Counted from the first letter of the stretch, positions 44,782 through 54,517 are shown. The stretch: DNA of 64,000 nucleotides from Bacteroidales bacterium (GCA_014800815.1 JAAVFI010000002.1:51083-115082), one strand, 5' to 3'. The notes: generated by a model not told the origin, from the letters alone. Program-made: numbers and translations.

Positions 44782-46076
44782 CGCCGACGCCAGATAAGAT
44801 GCTCTACCACACCGCGAGTCAGCAGGTAGGCGTTGAACGCAAGCCATAGGCCCGAATTGCCCAGAAGTGTGTGAAGTGCGAACCAAAGTATAAAGAAGAC
44901 CGCAATAGCTGCGGCCATCGAAACGAGCATGCCGCGCGAGGCCACAGTGCCGACGAAAATCCCGTCCCATATAAAAGCTGAGAAGCCGCAGAAGGGGAGC
45001 ACTACCGCCCACGGCAGATATTCGCGGGCAACCTCAACCACATGCCTGTCTTCGGCCAATATTCCCATAAACCACTCCCCTGCAAAAGCGTAGAGCAACG
45101 CGAATATTACGGCGAAAAGCAGCCCTGTCTGCAAAAGTGCTTTTACAAGGCTTCCGAGGCGAACGCTGTCGCTCGCACCTGCATATTTGCCGGCGAGAGC
45201 CTCTCCGGCGTATGCAAAGCCGTCCATAAAAAATGAGAAAAGCATAAAGAGCTGCAGCAGAAGGGTGTTGGCCGCGAGTATGTCGGGACCGCTCACAGCG
45301 CCTGCGTGGGTAAACCATACCGTCACAGCCACAAGGCAGCACGTGCGCAGAAAGAGGTCTGAATTCAGTTTGAAAAATGCGGCGAGCGTACGCCGCTCGA
45401 ATACCTTGCGCAAGGGCATGAGGCGCGGACGGAATCGGAAATATATTATTGATGCTCCGCACAGAGCTCCCGCCCATTGTGCAGCGGTAGTACCCGTGGC
45501 CACGCCTTCGATTTTCCACCCGAGGCGGAACACGAGCCACAGACTCACCGCTATGTTTACTATATTGCCCGCCACGGCCATGACGAGCGCTGCCTTCGAA
45601 TCCTGCATGCCTACAAACCAGCCCGCCATAACATACGTGGCCATTACAGCCGGAGCACCCCATATACATATGTCGAAATATCGCGCGGCCAACTTGGCGG
45701 TGGCATCATCGGCATCCATAAACTGCAACACGACGTCGCAGAGCGGCCTTGAGAACACAATCATGGCTACTCCGATTATCAGGGCAATGACGAGGGAGCG
45801 CCAAAGCACCAGAGCCTCGCGGTCTTTATCCGCCGCCCCGTAGGCGGTGGCCGTAAGTCCGCTCGTGCCCATGCGCAGGAAGTTGAACACCCAGTAGAGC
45901 ATGTTGAACATGGTGCCTCCCACGGCTATGGCACCTATATATACAGGAGCGCCGATGTGGCCTGTGACGGCCACATCGACGAGACTCATGAGTGGGGTAG
46001 TGAGATTCGATACTATTGCCGGGAGGGCGATAGCAGCTATCTCACGCCAATGATTATTTTGCCTTGCGCGATGCAA
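44742..46076 (-). CDS. MATE-family efflux transporter (DinF-like)
   Basis: 444 residues with 12 predicted membrane helices in two six-helix halves. The start (IAAIALPAIVSNLTTPLMSLV) and the block NMLYWVFNFLRMGTSGLTA are typical of the DinF-like branch of MATE exporters, which expel cationic drugs, bile-type compounds or metabolites in exchange for Na+ or H+. The start overlaps the OPT stop by 23 bases, so it is translated from the OPT transcript. Substrate unknown. Confidence 0.88.
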   Translation of the reverse strand: MHRARQNNHWREIAAIALPAIVSNLTTPLMSLVDVAVTGHIGAPVYIGAIAVGGTMFNMLYWVFNFLRMGTSGLTATAYGAADKDREALVLWRSLVIALIIGVAMIVFSRPLCDVVLQFMDADDATAKLAARYFDICIWGAPAVMATYVMAGWFVGMQDSKAALVMAVAGNIVNIAVSLWLVFRLGWKIEGVATGTTAAQWAGALCGASIIYFRFRPRLMPLRKVFERRTLAAFFKLNSDLFLRTCCLVAVTVWFTHAGAVSGPDILAANTLLLQLFMLFSFFMDGFAYAGEALAGKYAGASDSVRLGSLVKALLQTGLLFAVIFALLYAFAGEWFMGILAEDRHVVEVAREYLPWAVVLPFCGFSAFIWDGIFVGTVASRGMLVSMAAAIAVFFILWFALHTLLGNSGLWLAFNAYLLTRGVVEHLIWRRRHPRSCSTSHSGS

Positions 46077-48039
46077 AGTAGAGGAAACAGATAAGGGCTG
46101 CGTAAGCTACCAGACCGAGAATCTGAGGACCGAATTCCTCGCCGTCGGAAGGTATCTCTGCGCCTGCGAAGATTGTGATAGCTGCGAGCACGCCGAAGAG
46201 TGCGCCGCCGGCAATAAGACCCGATGAAATGAGGGTACCGCGGTCGGTGCGCGCACGGCATACTTCGGGATCTTTGGAGCTGTGGCTCACGAAGTGGTTG
46301 ATAAGACCGCCCACAAGCATCGGGGTATTGAGCTGGAGGGGAAGGAACATACCGAGGCAGAATGCGAGGGTAGGTATGCCGAGCCAGTTGAGGAGAAGTG
46401 CGAGGATAGCACCGGTGATATAGAGTGTCCAGGGAGTGGCGCCGCCCATCATCATGGGTTCAATCACCTTGGCCATAGCATTGGCCTGAGGAGCTGCCAT
46501 AGCACCGGGGCCGGTGAAGCCGTACACCTTGTTGAGCATGATCATGACGCCGCCTACTGTGGCTGCAGAAACGAGAGTGCCGAGGAACTTCCATGTCTCC
46601 TGCTTCTTGGGGGTGGAGCCGAGCCAGTAGCCGATTTTGAGGTCGGTTACGAAGCCGCCGGCCATTGAGAGCGCGGTGCAGACCACGCCGCCGAGTACCA
46701 TTGCGGCTACAATGCCGGAGGTGCCGTTGAGGCCGATTGCCACAAACACACCCGAGGCGATGATGAGGGTCATAAGTGTCATACCGCTCACCGGGTTACT
46801 GCCCACGATAGCGATAGCGTTGGCGGCTACGGTGGTGAAGAGGAAGGCGATAACGGTAACTACCACCCAGGCCACGAGTGCCTGCCAGAATACGTGTATT
46901 ACGCCGAGCCAGAAGAAGATAAGTACGCCGATGAGGGTGATTGCCGACATATATACGATGTGCTTCATCGAGATATCGGTCTGCCAGCGTGGTGTGGTAC
47001 CCTTGGTCTGAGCGCCTTTGAGTTCGCGGGCGGCAAGACCGGCAGCCTGAGCGATGATGCTGCGCGACTTGATGATACCGAGGATACCGGCCATGGCGAT
47101 ACCGCCGATACCGATCATACGGGCGTATTCCGAGAAGATAGCGTTGGGGCTCATTGCCGCGATTTCAGCAGAACCGTAGGTGCCCATAAGGGGGATGATA
47201 AACCACCATACGAATGCCGAACCGGCAAAGATTACGAAGGCGTATTTAAGACCTACGATATATCCCAGACCGAGCACTGCGGCACCGGTATTACATGAGA
47301 ATGCAAATTTGGTCTTGGCAGCAAGAGTCTGGCCCCAGGAGTATGCAGTGGTGGTCACAACCTCTGTCCACCAGCCGAGAGTGGCAATGATGTAGTCGTA
47401 GAGACCGCCGATAAGAGCGGCGATGAGAAGTACCTTACCCTGCGATTTGCCGCCTTTGTCGGCAACGGCTCCGCGACCGCTGAGTAGCACCTGAGTAGTG
47501 GCGGTTGCTTCGGGGAAAGGATATTTGCCGTGCATGTCCTTCACAAAATATTTACGGAAGGGGATGAAGAAGAGTATGCCGAGCATGCCGCCGAAGAGTG
47601 AACTGAGGAACACTTCAAGGAAGTCGACGGAAATCTCGGGATAGGTTGCCTGCAGAATGTAGAGGGCGGGAAGGGTGAAGATAGCACCTGCTACAATCAC
47701 GCCCGAGCAGGAGCCGATAGACTGGATGATAACGTTCTGACCGATAGGGTCTTTCTTAAACTTGCTCGTAAGGCTTACGGCGATGATAGCAATGGGGATG
47801 GCTGCCTCGAATACCTGACCTACTTTAAGGCCGAGATATGCGGCTGCAGCACTGAAAACCACTGCAAGAATCAGACCGGTAGTAACGGAGAAAGGCGTTA
47901 CTTCGGCGTACTCGCGCGCCGGGTGCATGATAGGGCGATATTCTTCGTCCTCACCAAGTTCGACGAACGCGTTTTCCGGCAGGTCGATAGGGTCTACATC
48001 TTCCACCGGGATGTCGTTTGGCAGTTTGTCTGCTTTCAT
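46054..48039 (-). CDS. OPT-family oligopeptide transporter
   Basis: 661 residues with about 14-16 membrane helices. Family blocks include TPFSVTTGLILAVVFSAAAA near the N-terminus, YPFPEATATTQVLLSG, and VGGLINHFVSH near the end. OPT proteins take up small peptides or metal chelates by proton symport. An acidic cytoplasmic tail of about 45 residues precedes helix 1. It lies 19 bases after the lytic transglycosylase gene; peptides released from peptidoglycan turnover are a possible but unproven substrate. Confidence 0.9.
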   Translation of the reverse strand: MKADKLPNDIPVEDVDPIDLPENAFVELGEDEEYRPIMHPAREYAEVTPFSVTTGLILAVVFSAAAAYLGLKVGQVFEAAIPIAIIAVSLTSKFKKDPIGQNVIIQSIGSCSGVIVAGAIFTLPALYILQATYPEISVDFLEVFLSSLFGGMLGILFFIPFRKYFVKDMHGKYPFPEATATTQVLLSGRGAVADKGGKSQGKVLLIAALIGGLYDYIIATLGWWTEVVTTTAYSWGQTLAAKTKFAFSCNTGAAVLGLGYIVGLKYAFVIFAGSAFVWWFIIPLMGTYGSAEIAAMSPNAIFSEYARMIGIGGIAMAGILGIIKSRSIIAQAAGLAARELKGAQTKGTTPRWQTDISMKHIVYMSAITLIGVLIFFWLGVIHVFWQALVAWVVVTVIAFLFTTVAANAIAIVGSNPVSGMTLMTLIIASGVFVAIGLNGTSGIVAAMVLGGVVCTALSMAGGFVTDLKIGYWLGSTPKKQETWKFLGTLVSAATVGGVMIMLNKVYGFTGPGAMAAPQANAMAKVIEPMMMGGATPWTLYITGAILALLLNWLGIPTLAFCLGMFLPLQLNTPMLVGGLINHFVSHSSKDPEVCRARTDRGTLISSGLIAGGALFGVLAAITIFAGAEIPSDGEEFGPQILGLVAYAALICFLYFASRKAK

Positions 48040-48058
48040 TGTATGAGATATTATTGGT

Positions 48059-49759
48059 TTATTTCACAGGGATTTTGAGCTTCTGACCGGCGTTGATATT
48101 GTCATTCTTCAGATTGTTGGCCTTCTTGATAGCGGCAACTGTCACGCCGTAGCGCTTGGCAATCTTCGAGAGGTTCTCACCCTTGCGCACGGTGTGGGTC
48201 TGAGCTTTGGGCGCTGCAGGTTTGCTCGTGCTTGTAGTGGCCTTGGGAGTGCTCTTGGCCTGGGTGGTCTGCTTGGCAGGAGCCGGGGTGGCAGGCTGAG
48301 TCTCCTGTGCGGGTGTGCTGAAAGCTGCTGCCACATTGCTGCTTACCGTAGCGGTCGAGTCAGTGGTCTCGCCTGCTGCTTCGGGCTGTTCGGGCGACAC
48401 GAGGCTTGTGCTGTCGGTTGCCGTTACCTGAGTGTTGTCGGGCTGCGGTTCTTCTGTCTGCGGCTTGTAGCGGCGCTGTACGGTCTTGATTTTCAGCGTG
48501 CGGCCGGTCTTGACTGTATTGCCAATTTTATTGTTTTTCTTGATTGACGATATAGTCACGCCATATTTGGACGCGATTTTGGCAAGGGTCTCACCCTTCT
48601 TGACCTTGTGGTAGACCACGGTCTCCTCATCGTAGTATTCGCCGCGTGAGTCGCGACCGGTAGTGGCGCCCGATGCGGGTTCAACCACGCCACGACGGGC
48701 AAACTTACCTGCGTTATGGTTGACGATAGAGTCCTCGTTAGCTATATACGCGTATACCTGAAGCGAGGGAAGAACGAGCGAATACGGCTTGATATCGCCT
48801 GGAATGTAGTCTTTGCGGAACTGAGGATTGAGGGCGCGGAGTTCGTCGATAGGAATATCCATAACATCCGAAATCTGCTCGAAATGCACGCGGCGGTTTA
48901 CATGCACGGTGTCGACCACGATAGGACGGCGGGCGAGCGCGGGCGAGATGTTATGGTCTTTGTGATAGGTCATTATGTAGTTTGCGGCGATAAACGCGGG
49001 GAAGTATCCGCGGGTCTCGGGCAGCAGGAAGGGGTAGATATCCCAGAAATCGTGCTTGCCCTCGCCGGCACGGCGGAGAGCCTTGTTGACATTGCCCGGG
49101 CCGCAATTATATGCCGCAATGGCAAGCGACCAGTCGTTGTAGGTATTGTAGAGCTGCTTGAGGTAGCGGGCACCTGCATCCGAGGCCAGATACGGGTCGC
49201 GGCGCTGGTCGATGATAGTGTTCACCTCAAGTCCGAGGCCTGTGGCTGTGGCGGGCATGAATTGCCAGAGACCGCCGGCACCGGCTCTCGATACGGCAGT
49301 CGGCACGAGAGCCGACTCAATCACGGGCAGGTATTTAAGCTCCTGCGGAAGTCCGTAGCGCTCGAGCGCTTCCACAAAGATTGGCATGTAGTAGAGACTC
49401 AGGCCGAGCATATTCTCCACAAGCTGCTTCTTGCGCTGACCGTAGAAGAGAATCATGTTCTTTACCACCGAGTTGAAGGGCATTTCAATCTCTGTAGGCA
49501 TCGCTGCGAGGCGCTTGGTGAGAGTTTCATCGGAGAAATCGCCTCCGTCGCGAGAGTCGGCTTCGTAGTCGAGCACCACATAGTTCTTCAGATACCAGTC
49601 TTCCAGCATCTTGTGTGTGTCGGTCTCAACACTGCTCGGCATCGTCACGGTGGGCTGCATCGAACTGTCGGATACGCCGAGTACCGAAGTTTGTGCAATG
49701 GCGGGCAGAGAGAGGGCCGCGGCCGCTGCGCCGGCTATGAGTTTGTGGAGTATATTCAT
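48059..49759 (-). CDS. Lytic transglycosylase with two LysM repeats (MltD-like)
   Basis: 566 residues. A signal peptide (about 1-22, ending AIAQ) precedes an SLT domain (about 125-270) whose catalytic Glu is in [14 protein letters not shown], followed by [18 protein letters not shown] and [12 protein letters not shown]. LysM 1 is at about 396-440 ([18 protein letters not shown]) and LysM 2 at the end ([18 protein letters not shown]), separated by a Thr/Pro/Ala-rich linker. It cleaves glycan strands to 1,6-anhydro products during wall remodelling. It sits in a parAB-DUF5683 cluster that recurs in Bacteroidetes. Confidence 0.93.
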   Translation of the reverse strand: MNILHKLIAGAAAAALSLPAIAQTSVLGVSDSSMQPTVTMPSSVETDTHKMLEDWYLKNYVVLDYEADSRDGGDFSDETLTKRLAAMPTEIEMPFNSVVKNMILFYGQRKKQLVENMLGLSLYYMPIFVEALERYGLPQELKYLPVIESALVPTAVSRAGAGGLWQFMPATATGLGLEVNTIIDQRRDPYLASDAGARYLKQLYNTYNDWSLAIAAYNCGPGNVNKALRRAGEGKHDFWDIYPFLLPETRGYFPAFIAANYIMTYHKDHNISPALARRPIVVDTVHVNRRVHFEQISDVMDIPIDELRALNPQFRKDYIPGDIKPYSLVLPSLQVYAYIANEDSIVNHNAGKFARRGVVEPASGATTGRDSRGEYYDEETVVYHKVKKGETLAKIASKYGVTISSIKKNNKIGNTVKTGRTLKIKTVQRRYKPQTEEPQPDNTQVTATDSTSLVSPEQPEAAGETTDSTATVSSNVAAAFSTPAQETQPATPAPAKQTTQAKSTPKATTSTSKPAAPKAQTHTVRKGENLSKIAKRYGVTVAAIKKANNLKNDNINAGQKLKIPVK

Positions 49760-49789
49760 TATTATATTATATCTTATATCTATAAAGTG

Positions 49790-50554
49790 TCAGAAGTTAA
49801 AGGCCCAGCACAGTCCTACCGACGGTTTCATGCCGCGTGATTCCTGGAAAATCACGGGAGTCAGATCCATAGAGAGTTCGGGGCTTATATCGAAGTGAGA
49901 GAGAGAAGCATCTACATAAGCGTCGACCATTGCCACGAGGTACACACCTACCATGGCAATGATGCAAAGGTCGCGGTTGCGACGATAGAAATTCTTGCGC
50001 GACTGCAGCACATTGGTGAGCCACGTCTTGTCGAGGTCGCTCTCCTGAGTGTTCGGCGGAAAGAAATTCATATAGGAATTGGTCGACGGGTCGGTATCCA
50101 TTATGTCGCGGTAAGCGGTAGTGTAGTCTTTAAGCATACCGTTGTTCCACGATGTGGCGTAGCCCAGACCCATAAATCCGCCTATTACTATAGGGAGTTT
50201 CCAGTAGCGGCGGTTGTAGAGCTGTCCAAGTCCCGGAAAGAGGGCCGACAGCCACACCGCGCGGGTGGGGTCGGGATTAAATTCTACCGTGCGTTCCTCC
50301 CAGCGGTCGTAAGGCGATTCCTTGATGATATCGTCTACGGGATTGTCGTCTACTTCGCCGCTGAGCGATGCGTCGCCGAGCACCACAAGAACGCTGTCGG
50401 GCGCTCCCGCAATCGTGTCGGTGATATTGTGCTTATGCTTTACCGGAAGATGTCGCTCCTGTCCCGACGATATGAGCGCGACCGACAGGCACAGCATCAC
50501 TAAGGCTGTGCGCAGCATCGCGGCGGGATAGCGGAGGAGGGGAGTATCAGTCAT
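49790..50554 (-). CDS. DUF5683 envelope protein
   Basis: 254 residues. The chosen start overlaps the end of parB by eight bases (ATGACTGA) and gives a signal peptide (LVMLCLSVALISSGQ). The DUF5683 domain follows, with AVWLSALFPGLGQLYNRRYW and two or three hydrophobic helices, then a C-terminal segment ending in Phe. The family is a Bacteroidetes membrane protein of unknown role that is often found between parB and a lytic transglycosylase, as here. Translation is probably coupled to parB. Confidence 0.8.
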   Translation of the reverse strand: MTDTPLLRYPAAMLRTALVMLCLSVALISSGQERHLPVKHKHNITDTIAGAPDSVLVVLGDASLSGEVDDNPVDDIIKESPYDRWEERTVEFNPDPTRAVWLSALFPGLGQLYNRRYWKLPIVIGGFMGLGYATSWNNGMLKDYTTAYRDIMDTDPSTNSYMNFFPPNTQESDLDKTWLTNVLQSRKNFYRRNRDLCIIAMVGVYLVAMVDAYVDASLSHFDISPELSMDLTPVIFQESRGMKPSVGLCWAFNF

Positions 50555-51431
50555 CTTGGCGCTTGAGAGAGTCGAATAGAGATATGAGGCGTTCGAGTTC
50601 ATCTTCATCCTTGAAAGGGAAGGTGATACTTCCGCGACCCTGTTTGTCGCAGGCAAAGCGCACGGGTGTGCGGAATGTTGCCGAAAGATGTTTCTTGAGC
50701 ACGTCGAAGTCGCTCGGCTCCATGCGGGGCTGACGCGCGGGTGCAGGCTTTGCCGCACCGTTTTCGTATTGCTTGGCGAGCTCCTCTACGCGGCGCACCG
50801 AGAGTCCCTGCTTGAGAATTTCATTGTAGAGTTTCAGCTGCAGGGCGGGGTCGGAGATAGTGAGGAGCGCGCGGGCATGACCCATGTCTACGCGTTTGTC
50901 GCGCAGACCGAGCTGCACCTCGGCGGGAAGTTTGAGCAGGCGCAGGAAGTTTGCTATCGTCGCGCGTTTCTTGCCTATGCGTTCGCTCAGGCGCTCCTGG
51001 GTGAGGCTGTACTGCTCTATGAGTTTTCTGAAAGTCAGGGCGATTTCTATCGCGTTAAGGTCCTCACGCTGAATGTTTTCGATGAGGGCCATCTCGGTGA
51101 GTTCCGCATCGTTTGCCGTGCGGATATATGCCGGCACCGAACCGAGACCGACCATGAGGGCGGCACGGTAGCGTCGTTCGCCAGCAATTATCTGATATGA
51201 TTCAGGTCCTGTCTTGCGGAGCGACAGCGGCTGAATGATGCCGAGCTGGCGTATCGACGCTGCAAGTTCTTCGAGAGCTTCGTCGTCGAAAAGCTTGCGG
51301 GGCTGGTCGGGATTGGGGGTGATAGCTGAAAGAGGTATGTCGTTGATTGCCGAGCTGCCGCTTGCAGGCACATCGTCCATAGATATGAGAGAGTCGAGGC
51401 CTCGGCCCAGAGCTGCGCGTTTTAATGCCAT
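50547..51431 (-). CDS. parB: ParB-family chromosome partition protein
   Basis: 294 residues. The N-terminal CTPase/ParB domain (about 30-120) contains GERRYRAAL and ENIQREDLNAIEIA; a central HTH region (about 125-220) covers ERIGKKRATIANFLRLLKLP; a short C-terminal dimer domain ends the protein. ParB binds parS sites near the replication origin and loads SMC. It lies 12 bases after parA. No exact palindromic parS was found in the window; a related inverted repeat lies over the parA promoter. Confidence 0.95.
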   Translation of the reverse strand: MALKRAALGRGLDSLISMDDVPASGSSAINDIPLSAITPNPDQPRKLFDDEALEELAASIRQLGIIQPLSLRKTGPESYQIIAGERRYRAALMVGLGSVPAYIRTANDAELTEMALIENIQREDLNAIEIALTFRKLIEQYSLTQERLSERIGKKRATIANFLRLLKLPAEVQLGLRDKRVDMGHARALLTISDPALQLKLYNEILKQGLSVRRVEELAKQYENGAAKPAPARQPRMEPSDFDVLKKHLSATFRTPVRFACDKQGRGSITFPFKDEDELERLISLFDSLKRQDD

Positions 51432-51443
51432 TAGTTCAGAGTT

Positions 51444-52223
51444 TTAATGCTTTTGGCGGCGGGAATTTTTTGAAATAAGTTCTTTGGCCAGGAGTACGTG
51501 GCTGGTGGCTCCGCGGCTTTCGGCGTCGTAGAGCAGGGCGGGGAGGCCGTGGCTCGGTGCTTCGCTCAGGCGGATATTGCGGGGAATGACGGTGTCGAAC
51601 ACCATTTCGGCGAAATGTCCCTTCAGTTCCTCATAAATCTGGTTGGCCAGACGCAGACGTGCGTCGTACATCGTAAGAAGGAAACCTTCGATCTCAAGCT
51701 GCGGGTTGAGGCGCGACTTGATGATGCGGATAGTGTTGAGGAGTTTGCTGATACCTTCGAGGGCAAAATATTCTGCCTGAACGGGGATTATCACAGAGTC
51801 GGCTGCCGTGAGGGCGTTTACAGTAATAAGACCGAGCGAGGGAGAGCAGTCGATTATCACGAAATCATACTTGTCCTTGACAGGCTCAAGAAGTCGCAGG
51901 AGCACTTTCTCGCGGTCGGGCTTGCTGATGAGCTCTATCTCGGCGCCCGCAAGGTCGATGCGCGAGCCTATGAGGTACAGACCGTCCATACACGTAGCAA
52001 CCTCCGAACCGGCTAATGGATACCCGTCGACCATACACTCGTATATCGACGATGTCATCGTTCGCGGATCTATGCCGTAGCCCGATGTGGCGTTGGCCTG
52101 CGGGTCGGCATCGATGATGAGCACCTTCTTTCCTTCGGCAGCAAGCGATGCCGCAAGATTTATGGTGGTCGTAGTCTTGCCTACTCCGCCTTTCTGGTTA
52201 GCGATTGCGATTATTTTTCCCAT
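51444..52223 (-). CDS. parA: ParA-family ATPase
   Basis: 259 residues. The deviant Walker A box [14 protein letters not shown] is at about residues 10-23, with Walker A' and B blocks at [13 protein letters not shown] and [13 protein letters not shown]. This is the short, Soj-like chromosomal type without an N-terminal HTH. ParA forms nucleoid-bound gradients that move ParB-parS complexes. First gene of the leftward cluster, with a promoter at 52254-52283. Confidence 0.96.
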   Translation of the reverse strand: MGKIIAIANQKGGVGKTTTTINLAASLAAEGKKVLIIDADPQANATSGYGIDPRTMTSSIYECMVDGYPLAGSEVATCMDGLYLIGSRIDLAGAEIELISKPDREKVLLRLLEPVKDKYDFVIIDCSPSLGLITVNALTAADSVIIPVQAEYFALEGISKLLNTIRIIKSRLNPQLEIEGFLLTMYDARLRLANQIYEELKGHFAEMVFDTVIPRNIRLSEAPSHGLPALLYDAESRGATSHVLLAKELISKNSRRQKH

Positions 52224-52253
52224 TTCAAAAGCTTATGTGAGAGATTAGTGCGC

Positions 52254-52283
52254 AAAGTAACGAATAATTCGTGAAACGCCAAA
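52254..52283 (-). promoter_or_regulatory. parAB promoter
   Basis: On the minus strand, TTTG (52283-52280), 18 bases, TTACTTTG (52261-52254; one mismatch to TAnnTTTG). Confidence 0.55.
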
Positions 52284-52298
52284 ATTTTGTTCCACGAA
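52268..52298. promoter_or_regulatory. ParB-like inverted repeat over the parAB promoter
   Basis: TTCGTGAAAC, 11 bases, GTTCCACGAA: arms match except for one base. Each arm resembles half of a parS site (GTTTCACGTGAAAC type). It spans the -33 region, so ParB or ParA could autoregulate there. Confidence 0.45.
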
Positions 52299-52371
52299 AA
52301 ATTAATTTCCTGTTGATAACATACCCTTCATGTTGATAACCAATCAAAATCTATTCAAATACCCTCCAAAA

Positions 52372-52403
52372 TTTGGCACTTGCCAAAGTTATGAGTAATT
52401 TAG
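52372..52403 (+). promoter_or_regulatory. HU-operon promoter with overlapping palindromic operator
   Basis: TTTG (52372-52375), 20 bases, TAATTTAG (52396-52403; one mismatch). The perfect repeat TTTGGCA-ct-TGCCAAA (52372-52387) covers the -33 element, as a repressor site would. Confidence 0.5.
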
Positions 52404-52465
52404 CGGAATGTTAGCGCGCATACCCGCGCTCCACAGCTTTTTCATCATCCTGCAATCTTACGCAA

Positions 52466-52744
52466 ATGGATTATAAATCGTTCAGAACACGTCTGACGGC
52501 GCTCACCGGCAGACAGCCTGCCGACATCGACGCACTCACTGAGGCTCTCGCCATGATTATCCACGACAGTGCAGCCGACCTCGACAGCATCGCAATACCT
52601 ACTTTCGGAACTTTCGTACCCTTGAAGCACCGCGAAGAAGTCCGCACCGACTTCTCCACCGGCAAGCGCATGCTCGTTCCCCCCGAAATTACTCTCGAAT
52701 TCAAACCCGGTGCAATGCTCCTAAAACGCCTCCGCAATGAATAG
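52466..52744 (+). CDS. HU-family DNA-binding protein (small)
   Basis: 92 residues, one HU/IHF domain. The N-terminal helices are [18 protein letters not shown] and the beta region is [20 protein letters not shown] with a Gly-Thr-Phe turn. The DNA-binding arm is shorter and less basic than in the main HU, so this is a divergent paralogue. Its end overlaps the next HU gene by eight bases (ATGAATAG), implying that the two proteins are made together and may form a heterodimer. Confidence 0.85.
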   Translation: MDYKSFRTRLTALTGRQPADIDALTEALAMIIHDSAADLDSIAIPTFGTFVPLKHREEVRTDFSTGKRMLVPPEITLEFKPGAMLLKRLRNE

Positions 52745-53834
52745 TACCATAGCTCTGTCGCAGATTATACTCCGACTCACCAAGATTTCAGGCGTGGACA
52801 CTGCCACCGCACGCCACTTCGTGAGAGCTTTCTTCGGAACGATCGAAGAAGCGCTCATCCACGGCGAGTCAGTCACTATTAAAGGTATAGGCACCTTCCG
52901 TCCCGTCGAAGGTCTCGACGCTTCTGCCGGTCCCAAAGTCGCATTCATGCCCGATGCCGACCTCGCCGCGCGCATCAATGCACCCTTCGAAATGTTCGAA
53001 GCGGTAGAACTTGCCGACGGCCTCGATTTCCCCGAAGAAGAGGAAGAGCCCGAAGTTAACCCCGCTCCCGAAGCTCAGCCCGAAGAGGAAGCACCGCAAG
53101 TTACAGAGCCTGAACCCGAGCCCGAAGTTGCTCCCGAACCCGAAGCGACTCCCGAGCCTGAGCCGGCCTACGACATTACCCCCGCCCCCGAACAGGTGCA
53201 GGAGCCGGCCGTTGTACCCGTCGAAGTCACCGAACCTGTTGCAGAACCCGACCCCGAACCCGTCGAAGAGCCGGAACCCGAGCAGGAAGAAGAACCCGAA
53301 CCGGTGGTTGAAGAAAAGAAAAGTGCGCTCAACCCCTTGGTTATTGGAATCGGCCTTATTATAGTAGGAGGTTTCACAGGATTCCTCGCAGCAAACTACG
53401 ACCCCGACGACAGCACCGATGCGCAGTCCGATTGGCAGGAAGAAGTTTCGATTGCCACTCCCGACACAACTTCTATAGTGGAAGACGTGGCTGTCGAAGA
53501 TATAGCCCAACCCGTGCAGGAAGACGAACCCGTGGTAACACCCACACACACACTTGTAGAAGAAGCTCCCGCACCCGCTGCCGAACCGATATACGACACC
53601 GTGAGCTCAACCAACTATCTCGCCACTATGGCGCGTAAATATTATGGTAAAAGCGGCTACTGGGTATTTATCTATCAGGCAAACTCCGATAAACTTTCCA
53701 ACCCCAACCGCATAAGTCCGGGTACCAAGGTGCTTATTCCCGATAAGTCCTCATTTGCCGAAGCCACCGAAGAAGCTACCGCACGCAAGGCAGAGCAGCT
53801 GCGCCGCGAACTGAATGAAAAATATGGAAACTGA
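52737..53834 (+). CDS. Membrane-spanning HU-LysM fusion protein
   Basis: 365 residues in four parts. Residues 1-95 are an HU-type domain ([35 protein letters not shown]). Residues about 100-196 are an acidic Glu/Pro-rich linker. Residues about 199-220 form one membrane helix ([20 protein letters not shown]). The rest is an acidic spacer and a LysM-like domain (about 288-338, [20 protein letters not shown] ... PGTKVLIPD). With HU inside and LysM outside, it could tether DNA to the inner membrane and peptidoglycan. The domains are seen; the tether function is inferred. A basic helix ends the protein. Confidence 0.85.
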   Translation: MNSTIALSQIILRLTKISGVDTATARHFVRAFFGTIEEALIHGESVTIKGIGTFRPVEGLDASAGPKVAFMPDADLAARINAPFEMFEAVELADGLDFPEEEEEPEVNPAPEAQPEEEAPQVTEPEPEPEVAPEPEATPEPEPAYDITPAPEQVQEPAVVPVEVTEPVAEPDPEPVEEPEPEQEEEPEPVVEEKKSALNPLVIGIGLIIVGGFTGFLAANYDPDDSTDAQSDWQEEVSIATPDTTSIVEDVAVEDIAQPVQEDEPVVTPTHTLVEEAPAPAAEPIYDTVSSTNYLATMARKYYGKSGYWVFIYQANSDKLSNPNRISPGTKVLIPDKSSFAEATEEATARKAEQLRRELNEKYGN

Positions 53835-54420
53835 CATGGAAGAATTCGATAAACTCCGCCAACTCCTTATCGCTGACCGCAGCGTGCGTCGCTTCCGTCA
53901 GCAGCCAATTGGTCGCGAAACACTCCACAGCCTCGTAGAGCTCACCCGCTACTGCGCTTCAGGCCGCAACCTCCAGCCGCTCCGCTACCGCATAGTGAGC
54001 GACCCCGAGCAGTGTTCCGACATATTTCCTTATACCAAGTGGGCCGGCTATCTCACCGACTGGGATGGCCCGGCTCTCGAGGAGCGCCCCGTGGCCTACC
54101 TCGTGCAGTGCCTCGACACGGCACTCACCACCAACTGCCTCTGCGACGACGGCCTCCAGCTCCAGGCAATCACCCTCGGAGCGACGGCTCTCGGCCTCGG
54201 AGCCTGCATCATAAAATCGTTCAACGCCGAGCGCATTTGCTCCATACTCTCCCTTCCCGAGCATCTTCGACCTCTCTACGTCGTTGCTCTCGGCTATCCC
54301 GCCGAAAAAATTGAGCTCGAAGATATGGCAGCTGACGGCGATTTCCGCTACTACCGCACTCCCAACCAAATTCACCACGTCCCCAAACGAAAATTATCTC
54401 AGCTGATAATCAGCGACTAA
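53824..54420 (+). CDS. Nitroreductase-family flavoprotein
   Basis: 198 residues. The FMN-binding N-terminus is [20 protein letters not shown] and [14 protein letters not shown]; the central [22 protein letters not shown]-type helix and the late [13 protein letters not shown] strand complete the family pattern. Such enzymes reduce nitro compounds, quinones or enones with NAD(P)H; the substrate is unknown. ATGs at 53815, 53824 and 53836 are all possible; 53824 overlaps the upstream stop by 11 bases and would couple translation. Confidence 0.85.
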   Translation: METDMEEFDKLRQLLIADRSVRRFRQQPIGRETLHSLVELTRYCASGRNLQPLRYRIVSDPEQCSDIFPYTKWAGYLTDWDGPALEERPVAYLVQCLDTALTTNCLCDDGLQLQAITLGATALGLGACIIKSFNAERICSILSLPEHLRPLYVVALGYPAEKIELEDMAADGDFRYYRTPNQIHHVPKRKLSQLIISD

Positions 54421-54462
54421 CGCAAAAGGCGCAAAAAAACTTCAAAAAAAGTTGCCGAAAAA

Positions 54463-54494
54463 TTTGGTGGATTCAAAAAAGTGCCGTAACTTTG
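54463..54494 (+). promoter_or_regulatory. Consensus promoter of the tRNA gene
   Basis: TTTG (54463-54466), 20 bases, TAACTTTG (54487-54494). Confidence 0.75.
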
Positions 54495-54517
54495 CAGCGC
54501 AAAAGAGAAAAACACAG

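Larger units (their letters stand above)
52224..52465. other. AT-rich divergent region between parA and the HU operon (candidate origin or partition site)
   Basis: 242 bases. It contains the parAB promoter, an imperfect inverted repeat (52268-52298), two direct repeats TGTTGATAAC exactly 20 bases apart (52311-52320 and 52331-52340; complement contains TTATCAACA, one base from a DnaA box), a palindrome TTTGGCA-ct-TGCCAAA (52372-52387) and a rightward promoter. Genes run leftward on its left and rightward on its right. Confidence 0.55.
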
